A stretch of 64,000 bases of DNA from Neonectria sp. B-13 (lineage: Eukaryota > Ascomycota > Sordariomycetes > Hypocreales > Nectriaceae), in the NCBI GenBank assembly GCA_002682825.1, contig NOKP01000006.1:1612001-1676000 (forward strand), given 5' to 3'. Made by a program: the position numbers and the translations under genes. Shown here in pieces: positions 1-11,978 of this stretch (its first letter is position 1; every line of letters begins with the position of its first letter). Under the pieces are notes generated by a model. It did not search any database. It was not told where the DNA came from and saw only the letters and a program-made list of their open reading frames with translations.

Positions 1-90
1 CTGTCTCGTGCGGGAGGCGATGGCCACTCGGGTTGGATGCGTGCTGGTTGGACGCACATTTTACAGGCAACTGACTCGATGCCCAAACAG

Positions 91-461
91 GTCAACATTC
101 CCAAGACGCGAAACACCTACTGCAAGGGCCGGGAGTGCCGCAAGCACACGCAGCACAAGGTCACCCAGTACAAGGCTGGCAAGGCCTCCTTGTTCGCCCA
201 GGGAAAGCGACGATACGACCGAAAGCAGTCCGGTTATGGTGGTCAGACCAAGCCTGTCTTCCACAAGAAGGCCAAGACTACCAAGAAGGTCGTGCTGCGA
301 TTGGAGTGCGTCAAGTGCAAGACCAAGCTGCAGCTGTCGCTGAAGCGTTGCAAGCACTTCGAGCTCGGGTATGTGATCCATGGACACTTGAGAAACGCCC
401 GGATGCTAACAACCTTTCTAGTGGTGACAAGAAGACGAAGGGTGCTGCTCTTGTGTTCTGA
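91..461 (+). CDS. rpl42: 60S ribosomal protein eL42 (L44/L36a family), 5' partial
   Basis: This is a component of the large cytosolic ribosomal subunit, near the E site. The exons are 91-368 and 422-461; the intron 369-421 has a GTATGT donor, a GCTAAC branch point and a CTAG acceptor. The protein reads [13 protein letters not shown]..., contains the invariant [17 protein letters not shown] core and ends [13 protein letters not shown], so it is complete except for the start Met. An in-frame ATG lies at 79, but the bases before 91 (CTGAC branch point, then AAACAG) look like an intron 3' end. In this family the first exon is often just the ATG, so exon 1 is probably left of the window. The proline of TKPVF, whose change to Gln gives cycloheximide resistance in other fungi, is the sensitive form. 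Identification is very secure; only the 5' end is open. Confidence 0.95.
369..421 (+). other. Spliceosomal intron of the eL42 gene
   Basis: The donor is GTATGT, the branch point GCTAAC lies about 12 bases before the CTAG acceptor, and removal restores the conserved ELGGDKK join. It is typical of the short introns across the window. Confidence 0.9.
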
Positions 462-851
462 GTGCAATCTGTTTGGGGTCACCATTTCTCATGCTTCTCC
501 TTGGCGGCATTCGGGCATCATGGACACTGGCGAAGGGAGGTACATGTCCTCGTTTGAGGAGTGTTTCATAGGGAGTGGATAAAAAAAACATCTCTGTGAC
601 TGCATTTTTTATACTTGCTTCCCTGTATGCATGAAGTGAGAGGTTATGAGGCAACGTTCATCAGGATCAAAGGGAACGGCGTTTTCTCGGTACTATCCAG
701 CGTCGGGACCAGGTCCCCTTCGCCTTCAAGGTTATTATGCAGACAAAACAAGACTCATGAGCATTGGCGCTTTGGTTCGGCATTCGGATGTGGTGATTTC
801 ATGCTCTTGTCTACATCTATCTTCATCTACGAGCCCTATCACGTGGCTGAT
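462..851. other. Intergenic, convergent 3' ends
   Basis: This lies between eL42 (plus) and the 2H phosphoesterase gene (minus), so it should hold the two 3' UTRs. An A-rich run near 580 and a T-rich run near 605 could serve polyadenylation. I see no gene. Confidence 0.5.
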
Positions 852-1935
852 CTAGAAACCTTCTCCCAGCATTATGGTGCGGCCACCCCCATACCAAAGG
901 GCGCCATTTCGAGCGTCAAGCCCTCTCTCTTGGCCGACCACCCACTCTCCAACGAACTCGGAGTCTGGGTTACCCCAAACCTCCTTCTCCAGCCACGCAT
1001 TGATGCTGTCTATGGCCTTGATCCACGTCGCCCTCTTCTCGGGCGTGTCGTGATCGTTCTCGTTCAGGTATCGACCAAGGGTGATGTGAGCACTGGGAAC
1101 TTGGTATCTCGACCCGACCTCAATGCCAGTCCCCTGGATCTGGTCGAAGACGTCGCGCCGGAGGTGGTGGTAGGTGTACGAGTCGCCTTCCGTAATGCCC
1201 TCCTTGATAACGGGTCCAACAGGGTCAGGTGACAGCGGGGATTCTCCCGCAGCAGGAACGAAAGAGAGGGCAAAGGCGGACAGATCATAAGAGATCATGG
1301 GCTTGACGATTCGCGACCTATGCGAGAACGGATAGTTCACGGTATGCGCGATGTGTGGCCGCAAGGCAGAGACCAAATCGGCAATCTCCTCCGGGGTCTT
1401 AGAGAATGCCACCTCCAGCGCGGTCATGTGCATTCTGTGTGCAGGCATGAGCCAAATTTCTATCAGGGACGTTAGCAGCCATGTTACGAAGCACTTAGGC
1501 CTACTTACCGGGAGCAGCCTCTCTCAGCAACTCCTGGACCTTCGCGGCCAGCCTGATGACGTGGTCAGGCGGTCTAGCCCAGATAACGAGACAGTTGCGC
1601 TCATCACGAAACCCCGGCTGGATAGTCGGGACTTCCAACCTCAGAAGATACTGGTCGATGATCAATTCTTTGAAGTCGGAAGCCAGAAACTTCTCCTTTT
1701 GCTGGGCATTGCGCTTCGTGCGGTGGGCGGAGTAGAGAGATTGGATCTCGGACTATCACCATGGCTTCAGGTTAGTGGTAGCACTGCGTCAAGCGGGCTT
1801 GGGGCCTTCACTCACGGGGTTGTTGTCACAGGCGTTGATCAAAGCCATGTAAGGGTTCTCTCCCGGCTTAAGGACAATGCCTGAGAGGTCCTCGAGCTTG
1901 TTTTTGGCGTCTGTTAGAGGAAGTTGTCCAGCCAT
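852..1935 (-). CDS. 2H phosphoesterase superfamily protein (RNA ligase/cyclic phosphodiesterase-like)
   Basis: The three minus-strand exons 1816-1935, 1509-1752 and 852-1459 give a 323-residue protein starting MAGQLPLTDAKNKLEDLSG. Two spaced His-x-Thr motifs are visible: HMT at residues 132-134 and HIT at 246-248, the second within AHITLGRY. This pair defines the 2H superfamily, which includes 2'-5' RNA ligases and cyclic nucleotide phosphodiesterases that act on 2',3'-cyclic or 2'-5' phosphodiester bonds. The spacing of about 114 residues fits a two-lobed 2H fold. Fungal relatives are usually annotated as RNA ligase/cyclic nucleotide phosphodiesterase; the real substrate is unknown. Both introns have GTGAGT/GTAAGT donors and TAG acceptors, and the frame is kept throughout. 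There is no signal peptide or membrane segment, so a cytosolic protein is inferred. Confidence 0.82.
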
Positions 1936-2465
1936 AGTGAAGAGTGAATGAAGACGTTAGTGAGCCAGTGAGATTGTTTACAGCAAGCCGTTCGTTATGA
2001 CTTATACTGCTCGGGGGAAATGCTGCGATGTCTCTGGAGTGGGGTTGGCCAATTTCAGGAAATTAGAGTCTCCTCAGGTTTCTCGGTTGCAGCTATTAAT
2101 AAAGACACTTGTAATTATCGCGATGGCTATGCTGAGTCCAAAGATTCCCATTCGAGGCAGTGCCAGATGACTAAGCTAGTTGACTCGATGAGAGTCGTCG
2201 TGTTTTGTTCCGCAATGTTAGAGCTACTAGCTAGTACTGTCCTCTCGTATTGTAAATAGTTAGTCTACACCGAGACGACCTGAAACTGTCTTGGCAATTT
2301 CCCAATTTTGTATAACGGTTAGAGTTGAGGGGGAATATCAGATCTGCTAAATTTAGCTTCTACGCTCTGTGGAGGTGAGCGATATTGAAACGAGTGGTCC
2401 ATGTGATAGGTGCCCAACTTATGAAAGAGACAGACATAATACAACGCTTCTAATTGACTCATGAT
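1936..2465. other. Intergenic, promoter side of the 2H phosphoesterase gene
   Basis: This 530 bp stretch is upstream of the 2H phosphoesterase gene and downstream of the ureidoglycolate lyase gene, both on the minus strand. It is fairly AT-rich and has no reading frame I can support. Confidence 0.4.
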
Positions 2466-3206
2466 TCATAACTTCTCGAGTCGCCCCTTGATAGCTGGAA
2501 CCCTCACTTTGATGTTCGGCTCTTCTGAACCATTCGAATGGAATATAGCCAGCTGGCAATCCTCCACCGCCACTCCGCTCGAGAACTGTACAACTAGGAA
2601 GTCCAGCGACGTCCCGGGTTCGCCCAAAGTGGCCATTGGGGCATGCCATGTCCCAGCTCCATAAGTCACAGCCTGCTTGCTCGTAGCTACAAAGGCCCGC
2701 AGACCTCGCAGGTCAGGCAGTCCCCTCCCAGGGAGGCCGTCGCCGCTGGGCACGGGCAAGTCTTCATCCGACGTTCCAGGGGCTAGACTTGGTGCCACGA
2801 TGACCAGATAAGCCGAAGCGGTCGATGCCAGGGGCGAGAACGTTTGGAACGTGAACGGGTGTCGCTCCAGGACACCGACGGTGAATTCGCCCTGTGAAGG
2901 GTCGTTCGTGGACGCAAGCTGGCGGGTCCCACAGACGAACTGGCTCATAATGAGCTGGCCATCGCCGCTGGGTGCTTGGGGATAAAGATTCCGGGGCCGG
3001 CTGACATGGCGATACTGGATGGCGGTGCCTTGGTTTGCGGAGACTCCGCTGTAGGGGAGCTGGCCACCTTGGGACGCGTAAGTGGTGGGGTGAAGTTCTG
3101 GCCGAGGGTTGGTGATGACGTCGCCGAACGAGGCGAACGCTTGTTGGGTCAGGTTCTCAGCGGTGATTTGGACACTGAGGTCGCCGATTTGGATTTCCAC
3201 AGACAT
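2466..3206 (-). CDS. dal3: Ureidoglycolate lyase (allantoin/purine degradation)
   Basis: This is an intronless 246-residue protein starting MSVEIQIGDLSVQITAENLT. It matches the ureidoglycolate lyase/hydrolase family: an N-terminal ITAENLTQQAFASFGDVI block, a central cupin-like core with a QFVCGTRQL strand and GVLERHPFTFQTFSPL, and the C-terminal TYGAGTWHAPMATLGEPGTSLDFLVVQF block. The enzyme splits ureidoglycolate to glyoxylate and urea, the last step of allantoin use as a nitrogen source. Length is close to the fungal norm. Transcription starts in a 1.3 kb region shared with the divergent MFS gene at 4512; such genes are nitrogen-regulated in other fungi, but I did not map GATA sites here. 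The symbol follows the yeast orthologue DAL3. Confidence 0.92.
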   Translation of the reverse strand: MSVEIQIGDLSVQITAENLTQQAFASFGDVITNPRPELHPTTYASQGGQLPYSGVSANQGTAIQYRHVSRPRNLYPQAPSGDGQLIMSQFVCGTRQLASTNDPSQGEFTVGVLERHPFTFQTFSPLASTASAYLVIVAPSLAPGTSDEDLPVPSGDGLPGRGLPDLRGLRAFVATSKQAVTYGAGTWHAPMATLGEPGTSLDFLVVQFSSGVAVEDCQLAIFHSNGSEEPNIKVRVPAIKGRLEKL

Positions 3207-4511
3207 CCTGACGGTATAGGAGTTTGCGCAACGTGATTGAATTGAGAGTTGTTGAGGTGGGTAGTGGAGGGCATGGTGGGAGTTCCTATCTTGGCACAGT
3301 GAAAATAAGACCGTGCTTTGCTCTCGCTAACACGGTCTCGGAGTGCGGAGATGGCCGTGGAAGTGTTGTGTAAGTGCTGTGTAAGTAACGAGATGGATCG
3401 TATATTTGTACTAGCCTTAGGAATGCAGATGATGTATTAAGAGAGTTACTCCTCAATATTTACAATTCAATGGTTTTTAGGATGAGGTAGCAGGCTTGGA
3501 CATGCGCCAGAAAGAAAAAGGGAGCATCGCCTAACAACACATATCCATCGCATTGTCACACCTCACCTCCCGAAACCCTGTGACTACAGCATGTATGGAA
3601 GCAAACAATTGACATTCTCTCTATTGGTGATTGGAGTACTCATATCTGGGACTCCTTTTCACCATGCAGCAGTACACAAAGCATGACTCTGGACAAGAAG
3701 CCTCTGTAGAAAGGACGCAAACTACCCTGCACTGAGGGGCGACGGAATCTTTTACTGCACTAAGGCTTCTCTGTAGCCTGTAGTATTCGCAGATAGACCG
3801 GAAAGGTAAATTATTTTTATTTTTATCCTATGAACTCTTTAGATTTCCGAAGTCTTGGAATTGAGACAACAAGTGACTATGATCACGGCGTCTCCAACCG
3901 TCCTCCAACTTAGGTAGATTCTTGAACAGGGATCGGATGTTGTAATGGTTGTCTGGGTCAGACATAGTCTTCTTCACCCAACCCGAAGCAGTTGGATTAC
4001 CAGCCAACTGCCCTTTGATTCCCAGACAATACGATTGGGTATCTGCAAGATACGGGCTTTCCGTCCTGTGCGGCGGCGCTGGTTGAGAGAACTCCGCTAT
4101 CGCTCCGACATACCCGGGCTTCTCAAATCGGAGCCCCAGTTCGGCCCCCGCTAAGAGTTCCACGGTCCGCGATCTGCAAAGCCCCGGGAACAAACAAAAG
4201 AAGAGCTCCAAATCCGTCCAAAGTCCGCCGCTCAAGAGCGTTTTGTAGGGGGTGCTGCTTATCTCATTCCTAGTCGGAATATTTACCGAATGTTGACTTC
4301 GCTGCCAAATGGCCTTCAACTCTCAACTGCATTATTCTCCACCACCCGGTCTTTGAACGGAAAGAGTTCCGGATTTCGACCCCACTCATATCGGAACACA
4401 CCCCCAAGAAACTCATCCTCGTCTTACAAATAACTTAGAGCCAGACCAATCAGTATTGTCGCTTCTCAGCTTTCTTCAAGTACGCTCTCAACTGCGGCGA
4501 ACCTGGGATAG
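3207..4511. other. Divergent intergenic region between ureidoglycolate lyase and MFS transporter
   Basis: This 1.3 kb region separates two outward-facing genes and should carry both promoters. AT-rich stretches occur near 3420-3480 and 3805-3835. Open frames here lack an ATG and resemble no family I know, so I call none. Confidence 0.4.
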
Positions 4512-6418
4512 ATGGTGTATGACAGGGTTGACAGCGACGATGAATCCGACCTCTCGGACAACCAGGACTTGAGAGAGTCGCAGGCTCAGTCAGATCGTGA
4601 AGTCGACCACGATGGACCGGTACGACTAGCGACGGAGCACGATGAGCCGCTGCCTTCAAGCCCCCCCGTCAACAAGAGAAACCACAACGCAACCGTGGCA
4701 TGGAAGGAATTGCCTCGGAAGGACCAGCTGTTCATCATTACATTGGCCCGTATGAGTGAACCGCTCGTTCAGTCTTCGCTCCAGGTACAACTACCACGAC
4801 TCCTCCCTTCCTACTTTTAGACACGTACTAACTGGCCCTGAATAGGCATATCTCTTCTACCAGCTTAAGTGGTTCGACGACTCGCTTCCAGACTCAGCCA
4901 TTGCCACGCAGGCCGGCATCCTGTATGCTAGCTTCACCGCGGCGCAGTTCGTCACGGCAATGCTCTGGGGTAGTATTGCGGACTCTCCGCGTGCCGGCCG
5001 TAAGACTGTCCTGCTCATCGGACTGTGTGGCACCAGCCTGTCAGCTCTGGGGTTTGGCTTCTCCACGACCTTTTGGCAGGCACTTCTGTTCCGGACCATT
5101 GGCGGCGCGACCAACGGTAACGTCGGCGTGATGCGTACCATGTTCGTTCCTCTCTTCATTGCTACCATTGACATGTACGAGTTACTAACACCGGATCTCT
5201 AACAGGATCAGCGAAATTATCCGTGAGAAAAAGTTCCAGTCTCGGGCGTTCCTTCTGCTGCCCATGACATTCAACGTCGGCGTCATCATCGGTCCCATCC
5301 TCGGCGGCATCCTCTCCGACCCGGCGGGCAGCTACCCCGGCCTCTTCGGTAAGGTCGGCTTCTTCCTCAAGTTCCCCTACGCGGCGCCCAACATCGTCAG
5401 CTCCGTTTTCCTTGCCTGCTCCGCCCTGGCCGTGTGGCTCGGCATGGAGGAGACCCACGAAGTGCTGCGTGACGGGAAGCCGGACTTGGGCTCGAGGCTT
5501 GGCCGCAAGCTGCTGGCCCTTCTCCGGACGAGGTTCTCTAGCTCCGGCGGCGGCGGATACTCCTCCGTTCCGAGCTCGGAAGTTGAGCTGGTGGAGGGCG
5601 AGACCGCTGGTAAGCGGCCCATGAGACGGTATACGCAGAAGCTTCCGTTCCGGCGCATATTCACCCGCAATGTCATCGTCACGTTGGCAGCTAGCTTCCT
5701 GATGGGCGTGCACCTCGGGAGCTTCAACTCGCTGTGGTTCGTCTTTCTCTCCACTCCGGTTTGGGATCCAGCAACCTCCGAGCACAAACAAAAGCTCCCG
5801 TTCTTGTTCACCGGCGGGCTGGGTCTTCACCCTCGATCCGTGGGCTTGGCCATGTCTATCCTGGGCGTCATCGGCATCTGCCTACAGCTGTTCCTGTACC
5901 CGCGCGTCTCCGGACGCCTGGGAACCATCAGGTCGTGGCGGTTCTCCCTGCTCTGTTTCCCCATCACCTACTTCCTCGTCCCGTATCTCTCCGTCGTGCC
6001 CAGCAGCGACTCGTCCCAGCCGCCGGGCCCCAAGGGTGGCATCGCCGTCTGGCTTGCGATCATTGGCGTCCTATCGATCCAGGTCCTGGGGCGCACCTTC
6101 GCCCTCCCGGCCCAGACCATCCTTGTTAACAACTGTTCGCCTCATCCCAGCATACTGGGGTCGATCCACGGGGTTGGACAGAGCGTCAACAGTGCTGCGA
6201 GGACAGTCGGCCCGATGATCGGAGGAGCGATATACGGCTACGGCCTCAACCAAGGAGTCGTGGGTCTTGTGTGGTGGATTCTGAGCGGTGTTGGGATTTG
6301 CGGCATTCTGGCTGCTTTGCTAGTCCGGGAGGGAGATGGACATGAGATTTGGCTCGAGGGCGACGAGGAAGAACCCTCCGTTGAGGCTGTGACAGGCGAG
6401 CGTGAAAGAGCAGTCTAG
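4512..6418 (+). CDS. Major facilitator superfamily transporter, ZIF1/YCR023C-like (DHA1 type)
   Basis: The exons 4512-4784, 4846-5141 and 5206-6418 give 593 residues. The first ~75 residues are acidic and cytosolic, rich in Asp, Glu and Ser. Twelve membrane segments follow. Loop 2-3 carries WGSIADSPRAGRKTVLLIG, a variant of the MFS D-x-x-GRR/K signature, and TM4 reads RTIGGATNGNVGVMRTMISE, typical of the plant zinc-induced-facilitator-like and yeast YCR023C group. A long Ser/Gly-rich loop of about 100 residues (near 270-340) separates the two halves. The second intron uses an unusual GTTCGT donor (5142-5205), which splits a Met codon. Family members export small molecules, metal chelators or drugs across vacuolar or plasma membranes. 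The substrate cannot be told here. The 3' end faces the DOMON gene 247 bp away. Confidence 0.88.
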
Positions 6419-6665
6419 TGTAAGTACCAATATCCATAGAGACATGCTTACGAAGTCACGGAAATACGGCACTGCAACACATGCCATCATTTACTTCTCA
6501 TACAATCGTATCGATGAGCCATAACGCCTAAACCGATGGGCAGCCTTGATCCCAGTTGCCCTGATGTTACACTTGCCCGACTGCGTTTGCCATTACCCTT
6601 TCCCGCCACGAAAGCACCTTTCCCACTACCCTTTGAACGCCAGGGCTGCACGGAGGTACGAGCCA

Positions 6666-8269
6666 TTAAGTAAACTCTCTCGGTCGTTGCTGACTCCCCA
6701 AGTCAAGGTCGTTGTCGTCGTCTTTCCGCTCAGACGATCGCCAAGGGGTCGCCGGAGACACGGATCGGAGCCCGACATGGCTCGATGACGCTTCGTAGCC
6801 TGGCGGGGGATCGGATGGGTAGGCCGTGTGTTGCTGCTGCGGTTGTTGTGGCTGTCGCCATGGCTCGGGGTTGTAGCCTTGGGGTCCACGTCCCATGCCT
6901 TGCTTCCTCTTGTTGAGATAGGTTCGGCCGAATATGGCGAAGAGGCCCATGAAGCAAACGAAGATGACGAGAGCCGCAAGAATCATGCCGTATTTGCGGT
7001 TGACGGCAAATGTAAAGCCACTGTGAGTGGGTATGTCAGCAACAGGCGGACTAGATAGCCAAAGCACCAAGACTTACATGAAGCAATTCAGCGTGCCGAA
7101 GAAGACAATGACGCGCCCGACCCAAAGATGAATCGTGCCGTACATGGTAGGGCCCTGCGTCTTCTTGTACTGGGTGTGATGGAAGAAGCCAAGCCCGAAT
7201 TGAGCGAGCAACAAGGCGACAACAATGAATCCGATTATCTGGTGGGAAGAAGCGAAGCCGCGAGACTGGAATTGATGTTAGGAACTGCGGAGTGGACATA
7301 TTCTGGGGGATAACTCACCCGCTGGTAGTAGAAACTGTTGACAATGCCCAGGGCAGCAGCTCCAAAGGCCCCGAGCATGGCAACTGTCTGGTTCAGCGCA
7401 TGCCACTTCACCTGGACGCCGGACCGCAGTAGGACGATGCCGAGCGGCATGAGGACGGCGATGCACACGATCATGACGGCGCCGTGCAGAGGAGTCTTCC
7501 AGTTCTTGGTTTTGGTGCTGGTGAGGACCTTTGCGCCGCTCGGCTCGGAGCCGTCAGTCAGGACAGGAGCCTCGCCGGAGCCCTCGGTGCGCTTCATGTC
7601 GATGCTGAAGGTGCCGTATCCCTGGTGATACCGGAGGGGGGCTTTGTAGCTGCTGCTCTGGAAGCTCTCCCGGGGGCCATATGCGTAGATGCTCCTCGAG
7701 TCGGAGGACGAGACGTCGATGTAGCCGCGCGACGAGCCCCCAGACGCCCAGCTGCGACAGTTCTTGCAGAGGGCGCTGAATGTATAGAAGTTCTTGCCGA
7801 TGCCGGTGCCGTTGAGCACCTCGTATTCCAGGCCGTCGTAGTACTTGGGTTCGTAGTGGCCGTAGGCGAGGCGCGGCGAGAAGGTGACTCCGGTGCCCTT
7901 CTCGTTCCTGTAGATAATCAGGTAGAGGGCGCCGGCCATGTCGTCGCTGCCGAGGCCGACGGCGGCCCAGGAGAGCTCCTTGCGGGCGCGGATGCTGAAG
8001 TAGAGCTCGGTGCCCTTGTTTTCGGCGATGGTGAGGGCGAATCCGACGTCGCCCTCAGGGGAGACGAAGGTGGACTGGCCGCTGGGGTTATCGGGGTCGT
8101 CTTTGGCCAGGACGGAGGGCAACGGCAGGAGGGCTGATGGACAGAGTAACGGGTTAGTCAATGGCTTCACTGAAAAGATCGGCGCGTGCCAGGAAAGATC
8201 AGGGATGGAGCCAAGCTACCTACCTGCTGCCGTGGCCAGGGCGAGACGCCCGAGGTTGCGAAGCAACAT
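6666..8269 (-). CDS. DOMON (cellobiose-dehydrogenase-type cytochrome) plus cytochrome b561 membrane protein
   Basis: The four exons 8224-8269, 7319-8133, 7078-7265 and 6666-7020 give 467 residues. A signal peptide (MLLRNLGRLALATAA...VLA) precedes an extracellular haem-binding DOMON domain (about 25-230). That domain has DDMAGALY and a downstream GHYEP motif as likely Met/His haem ligands and a CKNC pair. A cytochrome b561 core (about 250-400) follows; its four His lie in WHALNQ, SSHQIIGF, FFHH and TIHLWVGR. The tail is Pro/Gln-rich and cytosolic. Such proteins move electrons across the plasma membrane and act as ferric or quinone reductases; that role is inferred here. The first exon is only 46 nt and holds most of the signal peptide, so a wrong first exon would hide secretion. 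Confidence 0.88.
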
Positions 8270-9738
8270 GGTGGTGGCGAGGGTCGATCGAGACGCGGTG
8301 CAGCACTGCAATGACAAGACAGAGCGAGTGAGTCGAGCTGAACGAGAGGGATGATGACGCAAACGCACGCAGCGAAGGAGAAGTGAAGATAAAAAGGAAT
8401 GAATGAAGGGATGTCTAAAAGGGAAATGGAACTGGAATGGGAGCTGGCCAGTGGCTTTCTGGCTTTCTGGCTTTCTAGCTACCAAGGCACCACACCACTA
8501 CGGCAGGCACTGGTGGATGGTTCACAGCAATGGCTAATTTCGCTACCTAGCCAGGATCATTCTGTGCAAGTGAGCAATACGATATACGAGACACGACGGA
8601 GGGAGGGACAGAGTGATCGCTTGCAATGGTTGCAGTGGTTACATACAGATTGTGTGCATCGTACCTGGGCGTGCTTCACAAAAGAACAACGTCATGGCAG
8701 CATCGGATTCCTCGACCAACGCAACTCAAGCCTCCAACTTTTGCTAAGATACCTTGGCTAATGAACCAACCTTGAAACCAGTGACATGAACCTTGAGACG
8801 GTGGAGCTCGGTTGTTCGGGCTCCATTAAACAAGCAAATCCGGAATCTGGAGGCCCCCCCAATCCGAAGGCCCCTGTATTCCACCGCTGACCAAAACACG
8901 GCCCCTGGGCGGTTTTAGAGTTCTTACCAGCCAGAAGCGATTACCGTGAAGATGTGTGTTTTGCTCCTGTCGTCGAGCCAATCGGAGCCGGGTGAGCTGC
9001 GCCGGAGCTGGCTCACCCGCCAACGCGAAAGGTGGATTCTTCGGCAGCGCTCTACAGGCGGCAACGGCTCAAGGACACCATAAGAGTATTCAGCTGCTGC
9101 TGTGGAGGGTGTGGACGTCAACGCGGAAGGTGGACTCAGAGGAAACGCTCTATATGTAGCAGGCCGTGCAGACTCGCGGCCGTGGATGGCATCGTCAGAT
9201 CGTGGAGACGCAAATATTCGAGCGACGGTCTGGGCGGTGGACTCGGTGTGTTGCGGGCTGAGATGACCGAACTTGTAATTCATTACCATACCTAAAGCCC
9301 TAACTTATACCTCCGCAACGTCTCCAACACATCGTGCCATCATCCACACCCAGCCTCAACTGTCACCATGACGCAAACAAACGGCGACGCCCCGGCGCCG
9401 GCCCTGCACCTCCCCCGTATACTCTGCCTGCACCCGAGACCCTAGGTTAGAGCTTCACTGGATGCTCAGGAACAAGTACTGCGAATATGGCACCACGAGG
9501 CTCATTAAGTAGGACGGCGGGTACCATATACTGATCAAATCGCATGATGTCGAGACCGTTGTAAGTGGAATTCTAGAGTTGGCCTAAGACGCATTCAATA
9601 GACCGGGATAGATGTAGACAATAGACCTAACTGACGCCGATGACATCCAGGAGTCATGGTTCATTCAATGATATATTTCAATTATTCCAAGGTAGTTCTG
9701 TTATTGCTCTCCATTCTCAGCCAGCCGAGATGCTCATG
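8270..9738. other. Intergenic between the DOMON/b561 gene and the GH47 gene
   Basis: This 1.5 kb stretch holds the DOMON gene promoter and the 3' flank of the mannosidase gene. A triplicated GGCTTTCT octamer sits at about 8452-8475. Short overlapping frames on both strands near 8900-9290 show no family features. I call no gene. Confidence 0.4.
8452..8476. repeat. Tandem octanucleotide (GGCTTTCT)x3
   Basis: Three head-to-tail copies of GGCTTTCT lie about 190 bp upstream of the DOMON/b561 start codon. This is a small slippage repeat with no known role. Confidence 0.75.
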
Positions 9739-11449
<1,711 letters not shown>

Positions 11450-11978
11450 GATGGGTGAGATTTTCACCTCGAGATGAAGCTGACCTGACAGACGGGACGT
11501 GATCCAGGCGACGTAGATATATTAACAAGCTTGAGCACAGGGTTGTTTTAGCCCCTGCGGCACGGCCCTGTTCTGTGAGTTAGCCGCTGGAAATGGCAGC
11601 CCTGGAGGCTTAAGACGCCGAAGCCCCCTGTATTCACAACCAACTGCATATCGGCCAGCGAATCATTTGTTGCGGCTGTGTCGTCTCGGTCGTCTGGCTC
11701 CATTTCGCTGCAGATCCTATTTTAAAGTGGCCAACAAAAGCCCAGGTTTCCGTCTGATACTGTGGAAATCAGCCCTTGGGAAATGTTTCAGCGCCTAGTT
11801 CGGCACTAATGATCGGTGTTGGTTGACACAGTTGTTAGTTGTTAGCTGTTGGTTGTGTCGTGTGTGTTGCGTCGGGAGATCCAGGACGGAGTCGGCAGGT
11901 CCGCATGTTTTCCCCTTCATATTATCGGTTGGGCTCCTCTTCGACTCTTGTTCCTGTTTTGCAATACGAGAGCGGAAA
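11450..11978. other. Divergent intergenic region, GH47 gene / pepsin-fold gene
   Basis: This 529 bp region lies between two outward-facing genes, so it contains both promoters. An imperfect TTGTTAG/TTAGCTG repeat occurs near 11830-11850. I see no gene. Confidence 0.4.

Noticed and set aside
3828..4319. Minus-strand open frame of 163 codons
   Set aside because: It begins at a non-ATG codon, has no domain and sits in a promoter region.
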